DNA of 13,039 bases, taken from Tepidimonas sp. UBA997 (GTDB lineage Bacteria; Pseudomonadota; Gammaproteobacteria; Burkholderiales; Burkholderiaceae_C). How positions within the stretch are numbered: the stretch's first letter is position 1; every line of letters begins with the position of its first letter. Below are positions 1-5,272 of this stretch, piece after piece. The stretch spans positions 1 to 13,039 of the forward strand of contig DBAZ01000075.1 of assembly GCA_002291945.1 (NCBI GenBank). The letters run 5' to 3'. Made by a program: the position numbers and the translations under genes. The notes below the pieces were generated by a model. That model worked only from the letters and a program-made list of their open reading frames with translations, made no database searches and was not told the origin of the DNA.

Positions 1-621
1 GAACGCATCGCCTTGCCCCTGCCGCGCCAAACGGGACAGTGCCGGGCCACCCGGGTAGCCCAAGCCCAGCAACTTGGCAGACTTGTCGAAGGCCTCGCCC
101 GCAGCGTCGTCGATGGTTTCACCCAACAGCGTGTAGCGCCCCACGCCATCGACCCGCATGAGCTGGGTGTGCCCGCCAGACACCAGCAAGGCCACGAACG
201 CAAAGGTGGGCGGATCGGCACTCAGAAACGGCGACAGCAAATGCCCTTCCAGATGGTGGATGCCCAAGGTCGGTTTGTCGAGGGCGGCTGCCATGGCACA
301 CGCCACGCCGGCCCCCACGAGCAGCGCCCCAGCCAGACCCGGCCCGCAGGTGTAGGCCACCCAGTCGATCTGCTGCAAGGTGTGCCCGGTTTGCGTCAAC
401 ACCGATTGCGTCAAGGGCAACACGCGGCGGATATGGTCACGGCTGGCGAGTTCGGGCACCACGCCCCCGTAAGCCCGGTGCATGTCGATCTGGCTGTGCA
501 AGGCATGGCCGAGCAAGCGCGGCACCGCGTCGCAGCCAGCGCCAACGCCAACACCAACGCCGGTTTGCACCAGCGCCACGCCGGTTTCGTCGCAGGAGGA
601 TTCAATGCCCAGGATCAGCAT
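1..621 (-). CDS. tsaD: TsaD, tRNA N6-adenosine threonylcarbamoyltransferase (N-terminal part)
   Basis: This is the catalytic ATPase-fold subunit (Kae1/YgjD/TsaD) of the complex that transfers the threonylcarbamoyl group onto A37 of ANN-reading tRNAs in the cytoplasm. The minus-strand frame opens with MLILGIESSCDETGVAL, the family N-terminus. It continues through YGGVVPELASRDH (residues 51-63), the metal-binding HHLEGH (H123 and H127), VSGGHTQ (147-153) and GETIDDAAGEAFDKSAKLLG (167-186). The family is about 340 aa; 207 residues are present and the reading frame is still open at base 1, so the 3' part lies outside the window. The ATG at 621 fits the conserved N-terminus, although no clear Shine-Dalgarno precedes it. 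Residues 22-29 (VGVGVGAG) form a low-complexity insertion encoded by a hexanucleotide repeat. It is divergent from the nitrate regulator and unrelated to nitrogen metabolism. Confidence 0.96.
   Translation of the reverse strand, partial: MLILGIESSCDETGVALVQTGVGVGVGAGCDAVPRLLGHALHSQIDMHRAYGGVVPELASRDHIRRVLPLTQSVLTQTGHTLQQIDWVAYTCGPGLAGALLVGAGVACAMAAALDKPTLGIHHLEGHLLSPFLSADPPTFAFVALLVSGGHTQLMRVDGVGRYTLLGETIDDAAGEAFDKSAKLLGLGYPGGPALSRLARQGQGDAF
535..558. repeat. Four-unit GCCAAC-type hexanucleotide microsatellite inside tsaD
   Basis: The plus strand reads GCCAGC, GCCAAC, GCCAAC, ACCAAC in direct succession. On the coding (minus) strand this gives alternating Val-Gly and Ala-Gly, TsaD residues 22-29. 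Related TsaD proteins, from memory, have a short linker at this point between the ESSCDET strand and the LHSQI helix. The repeat therefore looks like a tolerated in-frame slippage expansion; this is inference. Confidence 0.7.
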
Positions 622-686
622 GGTGGCGTAGTGTAAGCCGACCTTCGGCACGGAAGTTGCTGAACCCTGATTAACCACTTCACCCC

Positions 687-1943
687 ATGAAAACCAGCTT
701 GCGCTTTCTTCTCGCCGCCAGACGCTGTGAAATGGCCGACCTCCAGCAACTCGTCGAAACGAGCCAACTGGTTCGCAACACAGCCGCCCTGATTCACCAC
801 TTGCAGAGGGAGCGTGGGCTGTCCAATCTGTTTGCCGGATCGAAAGGCCTACAGTTTGCGCAGGAGCGGGATCAGCAACTGGCAGCGACCGACGAAGCGG
901 TCAATACGCTGCAGGCCAGCTTTGATGGTCTCAATACCGACCCCATGCGTCATGGATCCAGGCTGTTCAGTCGCATCGCCCATACCCTGCATGGACTTGA
1001 GGCCCTGGCCCATATCCGGTCAGCCGTTGCCGGGTTGCGACTTTCCACCAGCGAGCTGTCGTGCGACTACGCACGTCTGATTGCCCGCCTGATTTCTGTC
1101 GTGTTTGAAGCCGCCGACATGTCCACCGATCCGGCTTTATCGCGCTTGCTGGTGGCCTTGTTCAACCTCATGCAAGGCAAGGAGCTGGCCGGGCAGGAGC
1201 GCGCTGCGGGGTCTGCAATGTGGGCTGAAGGCCAGGTCAGCCGCGCGGCACAGCAGCAGTTGCTGCACCTGATTGAGTCGCAAGACAAATGCCTGAAGGT
1301 GTTCGAGAGTTTTGCAACGCCAGAACTGCTGGAGTTGTGGCAGAAGTGTCAATCGTCTGAGATGGAGGCCGAGCGGGAGCGTCTGCGGCGCATGCTGCGC
1401 AATGCCGGGCCTGCGCAGGCCATAGACACCACCAAGAGCGGTGCCTGGTTTGCCTGCTGCAGTCAGCGCCAGGATGAAATGCGTCTGGTGGAAGACCAGA
1501 TAGGCAAAATGCTGGTCGAACTTGCACAGGCCCGCTTGAGCGTGATTGCCGACGGTGTGCAAACCATCGAACAAATGACGTACCAGGTCGAAGCGGCCGA
1601 CTCCAGCGGCCCCGCTATCGCCTCTGCAAACCTATTCCCGGCCGATACAACCAACAGCCCCGCCTTGGGAGGACCCGCCCTGGAAAAGTCGGTGCTCGAC
1701 ATGGTGCAAGAACAAGCCAGCCGACTTCAGGCCATGGCGGCTGAACTCGATCTGGTAAGGGCCAGCCTGAGCGAACGCAAGCTCATCGAACGCGCCAAAG
1801 GACTACTGATGGCGCACCAGCAACTGAGTGAGGAAGCGGCCCACAAAGCCATGCGGGACCTGGCCATGCGGCAGAACAAACGCATGGTGGACGTGGCGGA
1901 GGCAGTTTTGTCCATGGTTGCCCTGCTCGGTCAAAAAGTCTGA
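687..1943 (+). CDS. nasR: NasR-like nitrate-sensing antiterminator (NIT domain plus ANTAR domain)
   Basis: The 418-residue protein has a large, mostly helical N-terminal region (about 20-310) with the LQRERGLSNLF stretch (residues 40-50) typical of NIT nitrate/nitrite-sensing domains. It ends in an ANTAR RNA-binding domain (about 348-410). The ANTAR part includes LIERAKGLLMAHQQLSEEAA followed by KAMRDLAMRQNKRMVDVAEAVL. In Klebsiella NasR this combination binds nitrate and then prevents termination in the nasF leader. No membrane segment is seen, so the protein is presumably cytosolic. A matching ANTAR target and terminator lie directly downstream (2080-2180), supporting the same role for the nrt-nir-nas cluster. 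The start at 687 is chosen because an MKTSLRFLLAARR-type N-terminus is plausible for NIT regulators. No good ribosome binding site precedes it, and an in-frame ATG at 732 is the alternative. The gene is separated from nrtA by a terminator-like hairpin and a separate promoter. Confidence 0.92.
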   Translation: MKTSLRFLLAARRCEMADLQQLVETSQLVRNTAALIHHLQRERGLSNLFAGSKGLQFAQERDQQLAATDEAVNTLQASFDGLNTDPMRHGSRLFSRIAHTLHGLEALAHIRSAVAGLRLSTSELSCDYARLIARLISVVFEAADMSTDPALSRLLVALFNLMQGKELAGQERAAGSAMWAEGQVSRAAQQQLLHLIESQDKCLKVFESFATPELLELWQKCQSSEMEAERERLRRMLRNAGPAQAIDTTKSGAWFACCSQRQDEMRLVEDQIGKMLVELAQARLSVIADGVQTIEQMTYQVEAADSSGPAIASANLFPADTTNSPALGGPALEKSVLDMVQEQASRLQAMAAELDLVRASLSERKLIERAKGLLMAHQQLSEEAAHKAMRDLAMRQNKRMVDVAEAVLSMVALLGQKV

Positions 1944-1950
1944 GCCACAG

Positions 1951-1967
1951 CGCACCAAGCCCGTGCA
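1951..1967 (+). promoter_or_regulatory. Putative NtrC (NRI) enhancer dyad
   Basis: The 17-bp site has the arrangement GCAC-N7-GTGC with an additional CA after the first half-site and A after the second. It matches the known NtrC consensus TGCACC-N5-GGTGCA at 10 of 12 specified half-site positions. It begins eight bases after the nasR stop codon. Its centre is about 116 bp upstream of the start point predicted from the sigma-54 promoter at 2050-2065, a normal distance for an NtrC enhancer. Only one good site was seen; NtrC commonly uses two, so occupancy may need other weak sites. The site is a visual match, not a scored one. Confidence 0.6.
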
Positions 1968-1971
1968 AACG

Positions 1972-1992
1972 CCCTGTTTGGATCAGGGTTTT
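1972..1992 (+). terminator. Weak terminator-like hairpin after nasR
   Basis: CCCTG (1972-1976) pairs with CAGGG (1984-1988) around a 7-nt loop and is followed by TTTT (1989-1992). It lies about 30 bp past the nasR stop codon. The stem is only five base pairs and the T-run is short. It may therefore slow or partly end the nasR transcript rather than stop it fully. A second small hairpin, CCCA/TGGG at 1994-2005, follows immediately. Confidence 0.35.
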
Positions 1993-2049
1993 CCCCATTT
2001 CTGGGCAGACACCAAGGCGTTTTCACAAATCGACTCTGGGCAAAGGGCC

Positions 2050-2065
2050 TGGCACGGTATCTGCT
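2050..2065 (+). promoter_or_regulatory. Sigma-54 (RpoN) -24/-12 promoter of the nrt-nir-nas cluster
   Basis: The sequence TGGCACG-GTAT-CTGCT matches the sigma-54 consensus TGGCACG-N4-TTGCW at 11 of 12 specified positions; only the first T of TTGCW differs. The diagnostic GG (2051-2052) and GC (2063-2064) are separated by exactly 10 bp. Transcription would then start around 2075-2076, a few bases before the first ANTAR hairpin at 2080. An NtrC-like dyad sits upstream at 1951-1967. This arrangement is the one known for the Klebsiella nasF promoter. Confidence 0.78.
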
Positions 2066-2079
2066 TTATGACGGATACG

Positions 2080-2139
2080 GATTTGGGCCAACGGCGGCGC
2101 AAGTCGGTAGTTAAGCGCAAACACTGGACAACGGCGTCC
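2080..2139 (+). ncRNA. ANTAR-responsive two-hairpin leader RNA (P1 and P2)
   Basis: P1 spans 2080-2105. Its arms 2080-2089 and 2096-2105 form nine of ten pairs, including one G-U, with a single G-G mismatch, and close a hexaloop AACGGC at 2090-2095. P2 spans 2126-2139. Its GGAC and GTCC arms close a second hexaloop, again AACGGC, at 2130-2135. ANTAR proteins recognise tandem hairpins whose six-base loops carry A at position 1 and G at position 4, and both loops satisfy this. The P2 stem is only 4 bp. It could stack on an enclosing helix between 2119-2125 and 2154-2160, which are perfectly complementary over seven bases. The P2 loop and 3' arm (2130-2139) are also the 5' arm of the terminator, so P2 and the terminator exclude each other. 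NasR, encoded just upstream, is the obvious partner. Confidence 0.8.
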
Positions 2140-2180
2140 CCGAACACTCAGCGAGTGTTTCGTGGATGCCGTTTTTGTTT
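2130..2180 (+). terminator. Intrinsic terminator in the nrtA leader, competing with ANTAR hairpin P2
   Basis: The outer stem pairs 2130-2139 with 2164-2173 over ten bases, including one G-U. The inner stem pairs 2141-2149 with 2153-2162 with one bulged T and closes a three-base AGC loop. The hairpin runs straight into a T-rich tract at 2172-2180 interrupted by one G. It ends 35 bases before the nrtA start codon, so it would attenuate the whole downstream cluster. When NasR stabilises P2, bases 2130-2139 become unavailable and read-through is expected. Confidence 0.85.
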
Positions 2181-2204
2181 GCATCACCTGTTCCAAATCT
2201 TACG

Positions 2205-2210
2205 CAGGAG
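2205..2210 (+). promoter_or_regulatory. Ribosome binding site that fixes the nrtA start
   Basis: CAGGAG lies five bases upstream of the ATG at 2216. The same reading frame extends upstream to a GTG at 2162, but that codon lies inside the terminator stem and has no ribosome binding site. The ATG at 2216 is therefore the start. Confidence 0.8.
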
Positions 2211-2215
2211 TTGCC

Positions 2216-3511
2216 ATGACCCCCGACGACACTCTTACACACTCAGCAGACTCTCCATCCAAACCAAGCTCCACCGCCGTGGGCCAGACACGCCGAGACG
2301 CACTGTGCCAAGGCGCTGCACTGGCTGGTGCCACCTTCTTTTCCAGCCTGGGGCACAGCGGCGTCTGGGCGGCCGGCTCCGATGCGCCAGAAAAATCCGA
2401 AGTCAAGATCGGCTTCATCCCGTTGACCGATTGCGCCAGTGTGGTCATGGCCTCGGTGCTGGGCATAGACAAGAAGTACGGCGTCAAGATCGTGCCGACC
2501 AAAGAAGCCAGTTGGGCTGGCGTGCGTGACAAGCTCATCAATGGCGAGCTCGACATGTCGCATGTGCTGTACGGCTTGATTTATGGGGTACACCTCGGCA
2601 CCGCAGGCCCCAAAACAGACATGGCCATGCTGATGAGTCTGAACTGGAACGGTCAGGCCTTTACCCTCAGCAGAAGGTTGGCCGAAGCGGGTGCAAGAGA
2701 CGCTGCCAGCCTGGCCCGCGTCATGGCTAGCCACCCGCGTGAATACACCTTTGCCCAGACCTTCCCAACCGGCACCCACGCCATGTGGCTGAACTACTGG
2801 CTTGCCAGCGCGGGCGTCCATCCGCTCAGGGGCGTCCGAAACATCACGGTTCCACCGCCCCAGATGGTGGCCAACATGCGCGTAGGCAACATGGACGGTT
2901 TTTGTGTGGGCGAGCCCTGGAACCACCGCGCCATCATGGACCGCATAGGCGTGACCGCAGGCACCACGCAGGACATTTGGAAAGACCATCCCGAGAAAGT
3001 CCTGGGCACCACCGAGCAGTTTGTGCAACGCCACCCCAACACCTGCCGAGCAGTCACTGCGGCCATCTTGGAAGCTGGCCACTGGATCGACGCCAGCGTT
3101 CAGAACAAGCGCAGAACGGCTGAAACCATTGCCGCCAGAGCGTATGTGAATACCAGCGTGGACGTGATCGTCTCGCGCATGCTGGGCCTGTACGAGGACG
3201 GCATGGGGCGCACCTGGAACGACCCACACCCGATGCGCTTTTCCCAGAACGGGGAAGTCAACTTCCCGTATCTGAGTGATGGCATGTGGTTTCTCACCCA
3301 GCACAAGCGCTGGGGCCTGATCAACAGCCATCCCGACTATCTGGCCGTGGCCACGCAGATCAACAAGATCGCCCTGTACCAGCAGGCCGCCACGGCTTCC
3401 AAAACCCCCGTCCCGCGCAACCGGATGCGTACCAGCACCCTGATTGATGGCGTGGTTTGGGACGGCAGCAATCCGGCGCGGTATGCCGACAGTTTTGCCA
3501 TCAAGGCTTGA
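2216..3511 (+). CDS. nrtA: Nitrate ABC transporter substrate-binding protein (NrtA/NasF family)
   Basis: This is the periplasmic receptor that captures nitrate (possibly nitrite) and delivers it to the NrtBD importer. The 431-residue protein begins with a twin-arginine signal: TRRDAL at residues 25-30, then a moderately hydrophobic stretch to about residue 53 (ending near VWAAG). The mature part opens with VKIGFIPLTDCASVVMASVLGI (about residue 62 on). It contains the LINGELDMSHVLYGLIYG segment typical of the NrtA/CmpA family. Downstream motifs include QTFPTGTHAMWLNYWL and MDGFCVGEPWNHRAI, both usual in this family. A Tat signal suggests export after folding. It is the first gene after the regulated leader, and nrtB follows 21 bp downstream. 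Bicarbonate (CmpA) is an alternative ligand for the family, but the nir/nas neighbours argue for nitrate. Confidence 0.95.
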   Translation: MTPDDTLTHSADSPSKPSSTAVGQTRRDALCQGAALAGATFFSSLGHSGVWAAGSDAPEKSEVKIGFIPLTDCASVVMASVLGIDKKYGVKIVPTKEASWAGVRDKLINGELDMSHVLYGLIYGVHLGTAGPKTDMAMLMSLNWNGQAFTLSRRLAEAGARDAASLARVMASHPREYTFAQTFPTGTHAMWLNYWLASAGVHPLRGVRNITVPPPQMVANMRVGNMDGFCVGEPWNHRAIMDRIGVTAGTTQDIWKDHPEKVLGTTEQFVQRHPNTCRAVTAAILEAGHWIDASVQNKRRTAETIAARAYVNTSVDVIVSRMLGLYEDGMGRTWNDPHPMRFSQNGEVNFPYLSDGMWFLTQHKRWGLINSHPDYLAVATQINKIALYQQAATASKTPVPRNRMRTSTLIDGVVWDGSNPARYADSFAIKA

Positions 3512-3532
3512 TCCCCAGCCCAGGAGAAACAC

Positions 3533-4441
3533 ATGGCCAGCGTTGCCTTGAAACCGCCCCTCGATTCACTCGGGGCCAGCCTGAAAACCCAGCCCTACCC
3601 GATGAAGAAAATCGTGCAAACCGCAGAAAAAGAATTCCCGACCCGCACCTACAACGCCAAGTTGGGCGAGTGGGTGGCCCGTGTGGTTCCGCCCGTGCTC
3701 GGATTGCTGTTTCTGGTGCTGGTCTGGTATGCCGTTTCGGTATCCACAGGCGGGAATATCCCCACTCCGGCTCAAACGTGGCGAAGTGCGGTCGAGATTT
3801 TCTCCGACCCGTTTTACCGCTACAGCATCAACGACCAAGGCATCGGCTGGAACGTGCTGATGTCGCTGCAACGGGTCGCCATGGGTTTTGGACTGGCTGC
3901 CGCCATCGGCATACCGCTCGGCTTCATGATCGGTCGTTTCCTTTTTCTGAGCCGCATGTTCAACCCGCTAATCAGCCTGCTGCGCCCGGTATCGCCACTG
4001 GCCTGGTTGCCCATAGGCCTGCTGGTGTTCCAGGGCTCCAACCCGGCGGCCGTCTGGACCATCTTCATCTGCTCTATCTGGCCGATGGTGATCAACACCG
4101 CCGTGGGCGTACAGCGCGTTCCACAGGACTACATGAACGTGGCCCGCGTGCTCAACCTGAGCGAATGGACGATCCTGACCAAGATCCTATTGCCTGCCGT
4201 GCTGCCCTACATGCTGACCGGCGTTCGCCTGGCAGTGGGCACCGCCTGGCTGGTGATCGTCGCCGCCGAGATGCTGACCGGTGGCGTGGGCATCGGTTTC
4301 TGGGTGTGGGACGAGTGGAACAACCTCAACGTTACCCACATCATCGTGGCCATCTTTGTCATCGGCATCGTGGGCCTGCTGCTGGAAATGGCACTCGTGA
4401 AGCTGGCTACCGCCTTCACGTTCGAAGAGGTGAAATCATGA
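3533..4441 (+). CDS. nrtB: Nitrate ABC transporter permease (NrtB/NasE family)
   Basis: This 302-residue inner-membrane subunit forms the nitrate channel of the importer. After a hydrophilic cytoplasmic N-terminus of about 50 residues there is a first membrane segment (about 52-70). Further hydrophobic segments lie near 113-134, 155-190, 231-248 and 268-290. The binding-protein-dependent permease (EAA) loop, which contacts the ATPase, is at about 203-232 and contains ARVLNLSEWTILTKILLPAV. The start at 3533 is preceded by AGGAGAA with good spacing; an in-frame ATG at 3602 (MKKIVQ) is a less well supported alternative. The stop overlaps the ATPase start as ATGA, indicating translational coupling. 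Confidence 0.95.
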   Translation: MASVALKPPLDSLGASLKTQPYPMKKIVQTAEKEFPTRTYNAKLGEWVARVVPPVLGLLFLVLVWYAVSVSTGGNIPTPAQTWRSAVEIFSDPFYRYSINDQGIGWNVLMSLQRVAMGFGLAAAIGIPLGFMIGRFLFLSRMFNPLISLLRPVSPLAWLPIGLLVFQGSNPAAVWTIFICSIWPMVINTAVGVQRVPQDYMNVARVLNLSEWTILTKILLPAVLPYMLTGVRLAVGTAWLVIVAAEMLTGGVGIGFWVWDEWNNLNVTHIIVAIFVIGIVGLLLEMALVKLATAFTFEEVKS

Positions 4442-5241
4442 GTGACGCCAAGTACATCCAGATCGAAGGTGTTGGACAGACCTTCAAGACCGCAAAAGGG
4501 CCTTTTGTGGCCTTGCGCGAGATCGACCTGACCATCGCCAAGGGCGAATTCGTGGCGCTGATCGGGCATTCGGGCTGCGGAAAATCCACCTTGCTCAACC
4601 TGATTGCCGGCCTGACCGCCCCCACCAGCGGCGTGTTGCTGTGCGCTGGGCGCGAAATTACCGGGCCGGGCCCTGAGCGGGCGGTGGTGTTCCAAAACCA
4701 TTCCCTGCTGCCCTGGCTGACCTGTTTTGAGAACGTGTACCTGGGCGTGGAGCGGGTATTTGGCGTTTCGGAAAAGAAGGGTTCATTGCAGGCGCGAACG
4801 CTGGCGGCGCTGGATCTGGTGGGCTTGACCCATGCTGCCCAGAAACGCCCAGGCGAAATCAGCGGAGGCATGAAACAGCGGGTGGGCATTGCCCGCGCAC
4901 TGGCCATGGAGCCCAAGGTGCTGCTGATGGACGAACCCTTTGGTGCCCTGGACGCCTTGACCCGCGCCAAACTGCAGGACGAATTGCTGGAAATCGTGGC
5001 GCGTACCCACAGCACCGTCGTGATGGTGACCCACGACGTGGACGAGGCTGTACTGCTTTCGGACAAGATCGTGATGATGACCAATGGCCCCGCTGCCACG
5101 ATTGGTGAAGTGCTGAAGGTGTACCTGCCACGCCCACGCAAGCGGGTGGAACTGGCCGAAGACCCGGCCTACCTGCACTGCCGCAAGGCGGTGCTCGACT
5201 TCCTCTACACCCGGCAAGCCCATGTGGAAAAGGTGGCCTGA
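4438..5241 (+). CDS. nrtD: Nitrate ABC transporter ATP-binding protein (NrtD/NasD family)
   Basis: This 267-residue cytoplasmic ATPase powers nitrate import. All nucleotide-binding motifs are present: Walker A GHSGCGKST (43-51), Q-loop glutamine (Q86, in VVFQNHSLLPW), ABC signature ISGGMKQR (141-148), Walker B VLLMDEP with catalytic E166, D-loop GALDA (169-173) and the switch histidine H199 in VTHD. It is a stand-alone ATPase, without the NrtA-like C-terminal regulatory domain found in cyanobacterial NrtC. The importer therefore appears to be NrtA, NrtB and a homodimer of this subunit. The start codon overlaps the nrtB stop. nirB begins 31 bp after its stop, or only one base after it if the alternative nirB start is used. 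Confidence 0.95.
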   Translation: MSDAKYIQIEGVGQTFKTAKGPFVALREIDLTIAKGEFVALIGHSGCGKSTLLNLIAGLTAPTSGVLLCAGREITGPGPERAVVFQNHSLLPWLTCFENVYLGVERVFGVSEKKGSLQARTLAALDLVGLTHAAQKRPGEISGGMKQRVGIARALAMEPKVLLMDEPFGALDALTRAKLQDELLEIVARTHSTVVMVTHDVDEAVLLSDKIVMMTNGPAATIGEVLKVYLPRPRKRVELAEDPAYLHCRKAVLDFLYTRQAHVEKVA

Positions 5242-5272
5242 AATGGACGGGTTCGTCAACACGAGGCAAAAA

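Noticed and set aside
1994..2005. CCCA/TGGG hairpin as an ANTAR hairpin
   Set aside because: The stem is four bases, the loop does not have G at position 4, and it lies upstream of the sigma-54 promoter.
2050..2076. Possible P1-like hairpin GTATC/GATAC near 2058-2078
   Set aside because: The loop is about 12 nt and lacks the A1/G4 hexaloop; most of it would lie upstream of the predicted transcript start.
2162..2215. Upstream GTG start for nrtA
   Set aside because: It would place the first codons inside the terminator stem and lacks a ribosome binding site; the ATG at 2216 has CAGGAG and leads directly to the Tat signal.
1828..2529. Plus-strand open frame of 233 codons bridging nasR, the leader and nrtA
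   Set aside because: It crosses two genes and the promoter/terminator region in another frame, and its product is low-complexity Arg/Cys/His-rich.
2243..3532. Minus-strand open frame of 429 codons opposite nrtA
   Set aside because: Same reason: nrtA on the other strand has a signal peptide, family motifs and a ribosome binding site, while the antisense product resembles nothing.
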